DNA from: Coffea arabica
Taxonomy: Eukaryota > Streptophyta > Magnoliopsida > Gentianales > Rubiaceae
Assembly: GCF_036785885.1 (NCBI RefSeq)
Contig: NC_092316.1
Coordinates: 51,531,001 to 51,595,000 of the forward strand
Length of the DNA stretch: 64,000 bases
Direction: 5' to 3'
Position 1 is the first letter of the stretch, and every line of letters begins with the position of its first letter. A program made the translations under genes and the position numbers. Shown here piece after piece: positions 47,660 through 57,198 of the stretch. Below the pieces are notes generated by a model. It saw only the letters and a program-made list of their open reading frames with translations. It was not told the DNA's origin and ran no database searches.

Positions 47660-50600
47660 ATGCCGAAGACTAGATCTCAGAGGAATGTGGATGGTGCTGA
47701 GGGGAACGCACAGGGCGGTCCCCAGCAAGTTCACCAGGAAGCCAACACAGGGGAGGCAAGGGTCGAGCTCTCGCAGATCTCGCCGGAACAACTGGTGCAG
47801 TCGGTTGCCGCGAACTTGCCTACCTTTGAGGCTATTGTGACGTACTTGAAGGGACAATCTGGACAATCTGGTGCAGTGAAGGGACAATCTGGGGTCCCTC
47901 CCAGTCCGGAGCGTCGGGTGCGGAAAACGGGCAGAACAGGGAGTTCGGAATCCCGATCTGGAAGCCCCAGGTCGAAGAGGGCGCGAAGGGAAGTTACACG
48001 CGAGCAGGTCCCGGTGCCAGAGCCCTCTCATAGGAATTCCCGAACTAGCCATCCGGAGCCCGTTCTGAGGCCTGCCCGGATGGAGGACCCTCATAGGAAG
48101 GAGAATTATCAGGTCCAGGATGAACTGGATCTCCTGCTGGATCCGGAGGCGGATAGGTACACTGCCTCTCCTTTCGTACCGGATATCGAAGATTACCCTC
48201 TGCCTGCCAAGTTCAAAATACCAACCATGAAATCCTACGACGCGACCACAGATCCGGAGGATCACTTGTTCGCGTTCCTGACTCAGATGCGCCTACAGAC
48301 AGCTGCGGATGCAGTTAGGTGCAAGACCTTCCCGATGTTCTTGGAGGGAAAGGCCCGACAGTGGTTCCAGGGTTTGCCCCCCAGGTCAGTTCGGTCGTTC
48401 AGTCAGCTCGCGCGGCTGTTCGCGGCCCAGTTCGTCTCCTCTCGCGCTTATTCCAAAACCACGGCTCACCTGATGACTGTTCATCAAAGGCCTGAGGAGT
48501 CATTGCGTGAATATATGGTGCGTTTCAACAATGAATCCCTTCAGGTACGTGACCGAGATGACAAGGTTGTGATGGCAGCCTTTGTCAATGGGCTGCGCAA
48601 GCAGAAATTGTACACGGAGTTTGTAGAGAGACCTCCCAAGTCCGTCCGGGAGATGCTAGACCGAGCTCATGAGAAGGCAAATGCCGAGGAAGCCAATCGG
48701 TTGAAGGGCGTCCAGGAAAGGCTGCGGGATGACAAGCGCAGGAAGGGCGCCGACCTGGGGGAGTCACGGACAGGTCAGGGCCGCAAGAACATACCCGAGC
48801 GCTTGCCTCGGAGCCAACCATGGGAGAAAGAGAAGACCTGGACTTCGCTCACCGCGCCCCGAGCTCGAGTTCTGGCTGTAATGGAGCAGCAAGGGATCTC
48901 TCGCCCTCCTCGGCCGTTGGGGGGTGATAAAGCTCAGCGCGACCAGGGCTTGTATTGTGCGTACCACAGGGACGTAGGGCACGACACGGAGGACTGTCGG
49001 CACCTCAAAAGGGAGATCGAGAAACTGATACGGAGAGGTCATCTTGGGCAGTTCGTCCGTGACGGGCGTGCAGATCAGAAGCAAGGAGGTTTCAAGCGAG
49101 ATCGGACGACTAGCTCGCACGACCGACCTCGAGGTCCCCGTGATCGTACTCCGGAGCAGGGGGTCCAGAACCTAGCCGGAGTGATCAACACCATTGCGGG
49201 GGGACCTGCTGGAGGAGATAGCCACACTGCTCGGCGAAACAACCGGCCTCCTCCCAGCGGGGAGAGCTCGAATAAGCGATTAAAGGTGTACGAGGAGATC
49301 ATATATGGGCCAGAGGACGCAGTACCCTTAGCCTCCAATAACCATGAAGCAATTGTGGTAGAAGTTATCATGTGTAACTACAAGGTAAAGAAAGTGTACA
49401 TCGACAATGGGAGTGCCATCGATGTGCTGTATTACAAAACCTTCAAGGAGTTGCAGCTGGAAGACAAGCAGCTCATCCCCGTTCGAACTCCCTTGATAGG
49501 TTTTGCAGGTCCGCCAGTCAGGCCAGAAGGAATGATAACCCTCATGGTCACGGTAGGGGAGTCGCCCAAGTGCCGAACTGTCCCGGTGAACTTCGCGGTG
49601 GTAAAGGAGCCGTCCTCCTACAATATGATACTGGGACGACCTACCTTAAACGCACTCCGGGCTGTCTGTTCGACCCTGCACCTTAGCATGAAGTTCCCAA
49701 CGCCTGATGGGGTGGCCGAGGTGCTGGGGGACCCGGAGGTGGCTCGGGCCTGTTACATCGCAACCCTCAAAGGCAAGGAGAAGCTGGTGGCCCAGACGAC
49801 CTGTCTGGAGCCCTGGGAGCCTGCTGAAAAGGAGGAAAGGTTGGAGACGGATGAGAGTCTGGTCGAACTGCCCATCTGTCTCAAGCGACCTGATCGTGGG
49901 GTAAAGACCGGAGCTGGACTGAGCGAGCTGACTCGGAGAGCCCTGGAGTCTCTGCTGGAGGAATATGCCGAGATTTTTGCGTGGAGTGCTGATGACATGC
50001 CCGGAGTCCCTCCCGAGCTGACAGTTCACAGATTGCACGTTGATCCAAACATCCGGCCAGTGAAGCAAAAGAAGAGGAATTTCGCTCCCGAGCGCAATGA
50101 GGTCGTCAAAGAAGAGGTAGGCAAGCTGTTGGAGGCCAAAATTGTGAAGGAGATCTACTATCCGACCTGGTTGGCCAATCCCGTGCTGGTCAAAAAGGAG
50201 GATAAGGCCTGGAGGATGTGTGTAGACTTCACCGACCTGAACAGGGCCTGTCCGAAGGATTGTTACCCCCTCCCTCGTATCGACCAGTTGGTAGACTCTA
50301 CCACGGGGTACGAGATCTTCTGCTTTCTGGATGCTTTCAAAGGTTATCACCAGATAGCTCTGGACGAGGAAGATCAGGAGAAGACTGCCTTCATCACCGA
50401 ATACGGTACGTATTGTTATACCACCATGCCATTTGGGTTGAAAAATGCAGGTGCGACCTATCAACGGCTGGTCAACAAGCTGTTTAAAAACCAGATCGGC
50501 CGAAATATGGAAGTGTACGTGGATGACATGCTGGTAAAAAGCCGAACTCAGGATCAGTTCATCAAGGACCTCAGAGAGATCTTTGACGTTCTACGGAGCT

Positions 50601-53341
50601 CGCGGATGCGGCTGAACCCCAAGAAGTGCACCTTCGGGGTCAGGTCGGGCAAGTTCCTGGGGTACATGATATCCAAGGACGGGGTAAGAGCTAATCCCGA
50701 CAAGGTAAAAGCTATCATGGACATGGCTCCTCCTCGAAACGTAAAAGAGGTCCAACGGCTAGCTGGCAGGATGGCGGCCCTGAACAGGTTCTTGTCGAAG
50801 TCAGCCGTCCGAGGTTCCCCCTTCTTCAGGGCCCTGCGGAGAGGTCCCCAGTTCGAGTGGACTCCAGAGTGCCAGCGCGCATTTGACGAGCTCAAGGCCC
50901 ACATCGCGCGCTTGCCAGCCTTGACCTCTCCCGCACAAGGAGAAGTCTTATTCATCTATCTGGCAGTTGGGGAGGAGGCGATCAGTGCGGTACTAGTTCG
51001 GGAAGAAGGCAAAATCCAGAAGCCCATATACTATGTCAGCCGGGCTTTGCAGGGGGCGGAGCCGAGGTACACCTCAATTGAGCGGTATGTTTTGGCACTG
51101 GTGCACGCGACCCGGAAGCTCAGATCCTACTTGCAAACTCACCCCGTGGTGGTCATGACCGACCAGCCTCTCAAGCAAATTCTCTCAAAGCCTGATGCAT
51201 CAGGAAGAATGGTAAGGTGGGCAGTGGAGTTGTCTGAATACGATCTTAGCTACCAACCCCGCACGGCCATTAAGGCTCAAGCATTGGCAGATTTCATAGC
51301 TGAAGGAATCTCCTTTGGGCAAGAGCAGTCGCCAGCCGAGCTGACCAGAGGCGCAGCCAAGGCCGAACAGGCCAGAGGAGCTGTCGAGGTCGTACAAGCC
51401 GCCGGTACCAAATCGACCCAAGACGTGGCTGAGGCCGGACAGGTCGGAGAAGCTGCCGAGGTCACAAAGGGTGCTAAGGCTTTCATGGCTGAACAGACCA
51501 TAGACGCAGTCGAGGCCAAGCAGGCCGAGGGACTTGCCGAGGTCGCACAGGCCACAAAGGGAGCCAAGGCCGAGCAGGTCAAAGAGGCTGTTGATGCTGA
51601 ACAGGTCACGGGCAAGGTCGATCGGACCATCCCGACCTGGACGCTTTTCGTGGATGGATCCTCAAGCAAGGAAGGCTGTGGAGCAGGGCTTCTCTTGACT
51701 AGCCCCAAGGGGGATGAGCTGGCCTACGCCCTGAGGTTTGATTTCAGGGCCTCTAACAACGAGTCCGAATATGAGGCCCTAATCGCAGGGATGATGATAG
51801 CTCGGAAGTTGGGGGCCGAGTCAATAGAAGTCTACAGCGACTCGCAGCTAATAGTGAATCAGGTAGGAGGACGTTATGAGGTTAAGGAAGAGCCCTTAAG
51901 GAGGTATGTCGCCAAAGTGCATGAGCTGAGAGCTCAGTTCAAGGTATTCACACTCAAGCAGGTCTCGCGAAGCCAAAATAAGAGAGCGGATGCTCTGTCC
52001 AAACTGGCTTCCACCTCGGTCGGTACATTGAACAAAGAAGTCCTGGTAGAGGTTGTCAGGAATCGGGCATACGACCAGGTAGAGGCAGCTGTTATTCAAG
52101 TGTTGGGCTCATGGATGGATCCCATCGTGCGGTACTTGGCTAGTGGAGAACTCCCTCCAAGCCGGGCGGAGGCACGGAGGGTCCTCCTCAGGTCGCGGGG
52201 ATATGAGCTCTCGAATGGGGTACTCTACAAGAAATCTTACCTGCGCCCCTGGCTGAGGTGTATCACTCCGGAGGAAGGAAACTACATCCTGCGGGAGCTG
52301 CACGAGGGCATATGTGGAAACCACGTCGGCCCAAGGATTCTGGCCAAGAAGGGAATGCTGTCTGGATATTACTGGCCGACCATCTTCTTGGATTCAGCCG
52401 ACCTGGTAGCTCGGTGCAAATCCTGTCAGCTGCATGCGCCGATCCATCACGTCCCAACTCAGGAGATGATCCCTCTTCAGAGTCCTTGGCCTTTTTTCCA
52501 ATGGGGAGTCGACCTGTTGGGTCCGTTTCCCCGAGCTCCTGGGGGTTATGAACATGTGGTAGTGGCAGTGGATTATTTCACCAAATGGGTGGAGGCCGAG
52601 CCCCTTACCACCATTAGCAGCAGGTCGGTGCAGAAGTTCCTTTGGAAAAACATCGTTTGCCGGTTTGGAATACCTCATGTCCTGGTTTCTGACAACGGGC
52701 GTCAGTTCGCTGACACCGCTCTTCAAGACTGGTGCTCGGAGCTCGGGATCCGGCAGCACTTCACCTCGGTTGGCCACCCTCAGGCCAATGGACAGGTCGA
52801 AAACGTCAACAGAACCATCCTGCACGGTTTGAAGACACGGATAGAATTCGCCCGAACTGGGTGGATGGACGAGCTGCCAACCATATTGTGGGCTTACCGA
52901 ACCACTCCCCGAACTGCTACCCAGGAGACTCCTTTTGCTCTAACTTATGGAGCAGAGGCGGTGATCCCTGCGGAGATAGGAATTCCATCGGGCAGGGTTC
53001 AGAATTTCATAGCTCGGGACAATGAAGATGAGCTGCGCCTTAATTTGGATCTGCTGGAAGGAAGAAGGGAGGAGGCAGCCATACGTATGGCCAAGTACAA
53101 AGGACAGATCGCGCGGCACTACAATGCTAGGGTGAGACCTCTGTCGTTCAAACCAGGGGACCTGGTCTTACGAAAGAATAGTGTCAGTCGGGTTCTGGGC
53201 GCGAGCAAGCTGGACCCAAATTGGGAAGGTCCCTATGTGGTGAAAGAAGCGGATCGAGCTGGGCACTGCAAGTTAGCCCACCTCAGCGGGGAAGTGGTCC
53301 CGCGAACCTGGCACAATTCCAACTTGAGGATTTTTCGTTAA
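47660..53341 (+). CDS. Gag-Pol polyprotein of the Tat-type Ty3/gypsy element
   Basis: One uninterrupted frame of 1893 residues from MPKTRSQR. Open reading continues upstream into the LTR, but this ATG follows the primer-binding site. Gag: capsid-like region (EGKARQWFQGLP) near residue 230, and a zinc-knuckle-like CAYHRDVGHDTEDC near 435. Protease: DNGSAID at about 582, an atypical form of DTG/DSG. Reverse transcriptase: WRMCVDFTDLN, FCFLDAFKGYHQI, TTMPFGLKNAGATYQ and catalytic YVDD near 953, followed by the first RNase H. An Ala/Glu/Lys-rich repetitive linker spans about 1214-1320. A second, archaeal-like RNase H starts at FVDGSSSKEGCGAG near 1330. Integrase has an HHCC finger (CKSCQLH) and the triad D1618, D1678, E1714 with the standard 35-residue spacing, and ends in a GPYVV chromatin/DNA-binding tail. 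All catalytic residues seem present. Confidence 0.93.
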   Translation: MPKTRSQRNVDGAEGNAQGGPQQVHQEANTGEARVELSQISPEQLVQSVAANLPTFEAIVTYLKGQSGQSGAVKGQSGVPPSPERRVRKTGRTGSSESRSGSPRSKRARREVTREQVPVPEPSHRNSRTSHPEPVLRPARMEDPHRKENYQVQDELDLLLDPEADRYTASPFVPDIEDYPLPAKFKIPTMKSYDATTDPEDHLFAFLTQMRLQTAADAVRCKTFPMFLEGKARQWFQGLPPRSVRSFSQLARLFAAQFVSSRAYSKTTAHLMTVHQRPEESLREYMVRFNNESLQVRDRDDKVVMAAFVNGLRKQKLYTEFVERPPKSVREMLDRAHEKANAEEANRLKGVQERLRDDKRRKGADLGESRTGQGRKNIPERLPRSQPWEKEKTWTSLTAPRARVLAVMEQQGISRPPRPLGGDKAQRDQGLYCAYHRDVGHDTEDCRHLKREIEKLIRRGHLGQFVRDGRADQKQGGFKRDRTTSSHDRPRGPRDRTPEQGVQNLAGVINTIAGGPAGGDSHTARRNNRPPPSGESSNKRLKVYEEIIYGPEDAVPLASNNHEAIVVEVIMCNYKVKKVYIDNGSAIDVLYYKTFKELQLEDKQLIPVRTPLIGFAGPPVRPEGMITLMVTVGESPKCRTVPVNFAVVKEPSSYNMILGRPTLNALRAVCSTLHLSMKFPTPDGVAEVLGDPEVARACYIATLKGKEKLVAQTTCLEPWEPAEKEERLETDESLVELPICLKRPDRGVKTGAGLSELTRRALESLLEEYAEIFAWSADDMPGVPPELTVHRLHVDPNIRPVKQKKRNFAPERNEVVKEEVGKLLEAKIVKEIYYPTWLANPVLVKKEDKAWRMCVDFTDLNRACPKDCYPLPRIDQLVDSTTGYEIFCFLDAFKGYHQIALDEEDQEKTAFITEYGTYCYTTMPFGLKNAGATYQRLVNKLFKNQIGRNMEVYVDDMLVKSRTQDQFIKDLREIFDVLRSSRMRLNPKKCTFGVRSGKFLGYMISKDGVRANPDKVKAIMDMAPPRNVKEVQRLAGRMAALNRFLSKSAVRGSPFFRALRRGPQFEWTPECQRAFDELKAHIARLPALTSPAQGEVLFIYLAVGEEAISAVLVREEGKIQKPIYYVSRALQGAEPRYTSIERYVLALVHATRKLRSYLQTHPVVVMTDQPLKQILSKPDASGRMVRWAVELSEYDLSYQPRTAIKAQALADFIAEGISFGQEQSPAELTRGAAKAEQARGAVEVVQAAGTKSTQDVAEAGQVGEAAEVTKGAKAFMAEQTIDAVEAKQAEGLAEVAQATKGAKAEQVKEAVDAEQVTGKVDRTIPTWTLFVDGSSSKEGCGAGLLLTSPKGDELAYALRFDFRASNNESEYEALIAGMMIARKLGAESIEVYSDSQLIVNQVGGRYEVKEEPLRRYVAKVHELRAQFKVFTLKQVSRSQNKRADALSKLASTSVGTLNKEVLVEVVRNRAYDQVEAAVIQVLGSWMDPIVRYLASGELPPSRAEARRVLLRSRGYELSNGVLYKKSYLRPWLRCITPEEGNYILRELHEGICGNHVGPRILAKKGMLSGYYWPTIFLDSADLVARCKSCQLHAPIHHVPTQEMIPLQSPWPFFQWGVDLLGPFPRAPGGYEHVVVAVDYFTKWVEAEPLTTISSRSVQKFLWKNIVCRFGIPHVLVSDNGRQFADTALQDWCSELGIRQHFTSVGHPQANGQVENVNRTILHGLKTRIEFARTGWMDELPTILWAYRTTPRTATQETPFALTYGAEAVIPAEIGIPSGRVQNFIARDNEDELRLNLDLLEGRREEAAIRMAKYKGQIARHYNARVRPLSFKPGDLVLRKNSVSRVLGASKLDPNWEGPYVVKEADRAGHCKLAHLSGEVVPRTWHNSNLRIFR
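51301..51620 (+). repeat. Degenerate repeat encoding an Ala/Glu/Lys-rich linker between the two RNase H domains
   Basis: Recurring units such as GCCGAGGTC(G/A)CA, AAGGCCGAACAGGCC and GGAGCTGTCGAGGTC give a chain of short segments like AEQARGAVEVVQAAG and AEVAQATKGAKAEQ. Predicted to be helical or disordered. Probably an expandable spacer. Confidence 0.7.
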
Positions 53342-53639
53342 GAGGACAGCTCGTCCCAAGGTCAAGACCTTTTTGTTATTAATGTATTCGGCTAAAAAGT
53401 TATTTCATCATTAGGGAGTAGTTTCCTCAGGTCGGTATTGGACCGACCTGATGCACTTTGTGACGATTTTTGCAAATAAGACTAAGAATGAAGCAAGGGG
53501 AAAGGCCTTTTCATTTCATTCAATAAAACTGTACAAAGGGGAGCCAAGCTCGCACAAAAGGAATTGCACAGAGGAAGAGCAAAGCTCATACAAAACGAAC
53601 TGCCTACTGACAGTTCAGATCCTATCCTAAGTTCCTACT

Positions 53640-55797
53640 CTAGTTCTCGCCCTCTTCCTCCTCCTGATCGGTTTCAGGAGTGGTTACTGGCAGCTGAGGA
53701 TCGGCAACCAGGTCGGCCAACTTCCGTCCATGCGTGTAACCCTCCACCAGGCGGTCGAGCTGCTCCACAGCCAGGGGGTTGTAGCTGGGAAACTTGCCCA
53801 AATCAAACCCAGGCAAACCCAGCCTTTGCACCTCCTCCAGGGCTTGAGAATACCCATGATGCAGCACGGGAGTATTCAGGATGGCCAGGTCGCCCCTAAA
53901 ATCCTCCGACCTGAGGAAGGCCCGCACGCCCTCCTGGGCTCCCTCAGTCCTAGCCGCCTCGACCTGAGCAGACAGCTCGGCGCTCCTCTTCTGCTCCCCA
54001 TGCAGCTGAGAGGTCAGGTCGGAGTTCTTCTTTAGCTCCAGTTCAAAATTAGAGTGAGCCTGGGCGAGCTGCTTCCTCAGACCTTCAGCTTCTGCCACAG
54101 CTGCTTCGTTCTGGCTGAGCAGTTTCTCATTGGCCGCCCTCGTCTCGCTCATCAGGGGGAGGAGGCCCTCGTAGCGCTTGGCCAGCTCGGAACCAACCAA
54201 GTTCACTTGGGCCGCGCCTGTGTAATAATAGTCGAGGAGGTCAGACGCCTCCATGGCCTTGACCAAGCTGTGGTCCCTTGGAAGGATGGCCCCCTGAGCG
54301 AGCTCCCTGGCCACCTCTGGGAATTGAGCTCGGTCGTTTATGGAGAGTTTCCACTGAGGACAGAAGTGCATTGGGTGTTGGTGCGTGATCAGCCGCGTCT
54401 GTGGGTCGAATAGCAGGGTAGAACTCTGGCGTTGCCACAGGTTAGGAGGAGCGTCAGCTCGGGCTTGCTCCTCGGCAGTATTCACGCCGTAGTGACCGCC
54501 CTGACCAGGTTCAGGCGTGGACCTCTCTTCCTGAACTGGGGAGGAGGTCGTCTCCACTCTTGCCCTCTTGGCAGTTGTCTTCTTCTTCTTTTTCTTCCCA
54601 GCCTCGACAGCCTTGGCGGACTGAGCAGGAGTTGGCTGAGGCGTCGGATCTGGTGCCGAGCTGGTTGGAATGGCTGAGGAGGGCTGGGTAGTAGCACCTG
54701 GAGTGCTGGCTCCTCCGATGGTTAGAAGGGAAGAAAACCTCTTCACTGCAAAAAGCAGAAGACCAGAAGGTCAGTAGATGCATAAAACAAAGAGAGGAAA
54801 GAAAAGGAGGGCCAGGTCGTTTACAAGAGGTCAGCTCGTCTGGCGAGAGCGGCCTATTCTCTGGCGAGGGATCTGAGGGGTTAGCTCGGATCAGCCCCGC
54901 CGCCCAGAGTTGGGCATTGCTGAACTCTTTCACCTCCAGCTTCTCGTCTGAGCTGAGTAGGCGGCTGAGCTCGGCTACAGGGAGCGGATCTGGAAGTGGA
55001 TCCGAAACCTGAGTCTCCGCCCTCCAGGTCAGAGGGGGAAAGCCCAGGCTCTTCACAAAAAAGAAGTAACGCTTCCAGTCTTTGAAGGAGGAAGGTACCC
55101 CCGTGAACAGCTCGCGGGTGGGGGTTTTTGCTCCACTTCTACGGGCGAAGTAGAACCACCCGGGCACCTTCCCGCTGACCTTCATCTGGAAGAAGGCTTG
55201 GAACAGGTCGTGGGAAAAGGGAATTTCTAGTGCTCGGCAGAGGATGAAAAAGCCTATAATGGAGCGAACACCATTGGGGATGACCTGAGTTATGCGGATG
55301 CCCCAGAAGGTGAGGATGAAGAAGAAGAAGTTGGGAATAGGCAGGCGGAGACCAGCCATCAGCTGGTCCCTATAGATCGCCACGAAGCCAGGAGGAGGTC
55401 GGCTGGCGACCTCCCCCGGTAGGGCAGCCCTAGGTTCAAACTGGGCTGGGATTTCATATTTTTCGGCCAGCCCGTCAACTTCCTTCTGTCCCAGGGCAGG
55501 GGGGATAGTGTCGACCTCTCCAAAGTCGCCACTAGGTCCTCCCGAGGTCCCCGCGGCCATCTGAGCTGGAGCTGCCTGTTCCGCAGCCCCGACTAGAGGC
55601 TGGGCAGTTTGTTCGGCTGGGCTCATTATTTGGACAGGAGATTGTATGGGAGAAGGCGCGGTTACTGACCCAGATGAAGTGGAAGGAGAAGAACTTGAAG
55701 GGTCGGGAGAGGGGCTATCTAGGAGTATGGGGCTAGCTGCTCTGTGCCTAGGGGCCGAACTGGTAACGTCAGAGCTATCAGAACTATAAGAAGACAT
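53640..55797 (-). CDS. Antisense accessory protein of the Tat element, spliced (PF04195-like)
   Basis: Two exons on the minus strand, 54825-55797 and 53640-54745, joined across a 79-bp GT-AG intron give 692 residues. Both sides of the junction are phase 1 and the intron ends in CTTTTTGCAG. The Ser/Pro-rich N-terminus is followed at about 140-260 by a hydrophobic, aromatic domain (FFFFILTFWGIRITQVIPNG, KVPGWFYFARR) like the 'putative gypsy type transposon' domain of plant databases. Exon 2 has a Lys-rich stretch (GKKKKKKTTAKRARV, about 374-388) that could be a nuclear signal. It also has a long coiled coil at about 525-595 (ETRAANEKLLSQNEAAVAEA onward) and an acidic end. Extra ORFs in antisense between pol and 3' LTR are known for Tat elements; their function is not. 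The splice is inferred from frame continuity. Confidence 0.8.
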
Positions 55798-55993
55798 AAA
55801 AAGGAAAAGGAAACTTACTGATGGAAGGAGATCGGATGAAAAGCTGATTTAGGGAGGGCCGAACTAACTCTGGGCTCCTAAGAAAGATCGACCCGACGTG
55901 TTCTGAAAGAAAAAAGTTTGAAGCAGCGAGTTAGGAGTGAAAGGAGCGAACTGATAGAGTGAAAAAGGAGGAGTGAAAATGACGCCCAAGGGG

Positions 55994-56003
55994 CCTATTT
56001 ATA
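55994..56003 (-). promoter_or_regulatory. TATA box of the antisense gene
   Basis: On the minus strand CTATAAATAG lies about 195 bp before the antisense start codon. It implies that the accessory gene is transcribed from its own internal promoter, not from an LTR. Confidence 0.65.
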
Positions 56004-56087
56004 GGCGATTCTCAGGGCGGGAAGACGAGAGGGCGCGCATTTATTTGAACTATTTATGGGGAACCGTTCCCAACCGCCATAACTGGT

Positions 56088-56180
56088 CGACGCGACGGTT
56101 GAGGTGACAGACACGAACCGACGCGACGGTTGCTTGCACCACTCCTTGACAGGGGCCCGCACCGAGCTGACGCGACGCTC
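56088..56180. repeat. Repeated GACGCGACG motif upstream of the antisense promoter
   Basis: CGACGCGACGGTTG occurs at 56088-56101 and 56119-56132, and GACGCGACGCTC at about 56169-56180. Spacing is 31 and about 50 bp. Rich in CpG, while most of this window is CpG-poor. It could be a binding-site cluster for the antisense promoter. Confidence 0.6.
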
Positions 56181-56225
56181 TGAAAGTCGGCCTAGATTCA
56201 CGCGCCTGTTCGGTGACTCTAGACT

Positions 56226-56239
56226 AGAGGGGGGGCTAG
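56226..56239 (+). other. Polypurine tract
   Basis: AGAGGGGGGGCTAG immediately before the TGTAGTGG start of the 3' LTR remnant, the expected plus-strand primer site. Confidence 0.75.
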
Positions 56240-57006
56240 TGTAGTGGAGCCCATGAGCACATCGGCCCGGTCCACATACACGTCAGCTCGGCCCGGAATA
56301 AAACAGCATCCACCACATTATTGGCTTTTAACGCCTTCCCTTTCAAGCTTGAAAGTTGACAAACCTCTTCAGCTTCCTCTGCCGTGATCTTAAATTGATT
56401 CCAAACCATAGGTGTTACCGCCGCGCTCGGCGACACTGAGTTTACCCGTATTCCATGCTCTCCGAGTTGCTTGCCGGCGCATCTCATCAGCCCCAATACC
56501 GCATGCTTGGACATGTGATAATCTGTTCGAATTTGTCCTCCACTACTTCCAAATGTACTAGCCGTGCAGACTATGCTACCTTTGATGCCCTGAGCGACCA
56601 TCGCGCGAGCTGCATGTTTCACGCAGGCAGCCACGCCGTCTACATTTATGGCGAAGAGATGGTGAAGTTGGGAGAAGTCGAGATTCAGAACTGTCTGATC
56701 TGACCGGCTTACTATGCCTGCGTTGGCGAACATGATGTCGAGCTGGCCATGAGTCTTTAGAGTCCATTCGACCATGGCTAGGACTTGCTGTTCATCAGCA
56801 ACATCACAGTGGACGTAACTGCAAGTGTTGGAGCCAATGGATTCCACAACCTTTTGGCCCTTTTCGTCCTGGACATCGGCGATTACCACCCGTGCGCCGT
56901 GAGTGGAAAAAAGTAGTGCTGTTGCCTCCCCTATGCCGCTCGCGCCGCCGGTGATTATGGCAACTTTTCCTTCCAGTTTTTTCAACTGAAGAGTAGGTCT
57001 AGACAT
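56236..57006 (-). pseudogene. SDR-C: SDR110C dehydrogenase with 3' end replaced by LTR sequence
   Basis: From the ATG at 57004-57006 (MSRPTLQ) the frame encodes a normal SDR through about residue 237: TGGASGIG at 19-26, an Asp at the end of strand 2, NAG near 95-97, the catalytic Ser near 150, and the YHMSK Tyr/Lys pair. After VVDAVLF (56296-56298) the sequence turns into the reversed LTR. The frame continues for 19 foreign residues (RAELTCMWTG...) to a TAG at the polypurine tract. The last about 22 native residues, including GHDLxVDGG, are gone; they normally form the final strand and part of the subunit interface. The resulting 256-residue ORF is open, so a protein could be made, but it is likely to fold poorly. 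Nearest relative is SDR-D at 61.1 kb. Confidence 0.85.
56240..56294 (+). repeat. 3' LTR remnant (55 bp)
   Basis: Identical to 47186-47240 of the 5' LTR over all 55 bases, then changes at once to SDR-C coding sequence. The remaining about 371 bp of LTR and the flanking DNA have been deleted. Confidence 0.9.
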
Positions 57007-57198
57007 ATTCTGTCCAAGAAGGTCGAGGATAAAATTGCACTAAAGTGTCTTCTTGATGTCCAATCTTTTGGAAGGCATGCCCTTTAATGTACACAGGCGT
57101 AGTTATTTATTGTGCTTGTTGGCTAGTTTTGGAGAACGTCGCTATATGTAAAATATAGTATTTAATATGTACCATGTACCTAGTTGATTTACAAAAAG

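Larger units (their letters stand above)
47186..56294 (+). mobile_element. Ty3/gypsy retrotransposon, Tat-type lineage, with intact gag-pol and truncated 3' LTR
   Basis: Order: 5' LTR, primer-binding site, gag-pol (+), antisense accessory gene (-), polypurine tract, and 55 bp of 3' LTR. Two RNase H domains in the polyprotein and the antisense extra gene point to the Tat lineage of plant Ty3/gypsy elements. Base composition is far richer in G+C and CpG than the surrounding DNA, and the 1893-residue ORF has no interruption, so the element is young. There is no target-site duplication because the right end is lost. Confidence 0.9.

Noticed and set aside
47609-48265. Antisense open frames across gag
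   Set aside because: Mirror frames of a G+C-rich coding region; no domain. The same holds for antisense frames at 49646-50464 and 52394-52825.
54054-54413. Plus-strand open frame opposite antisense exon 2
   Set aside because: Shadow of the minus-strand coiled-coil coding sequence.
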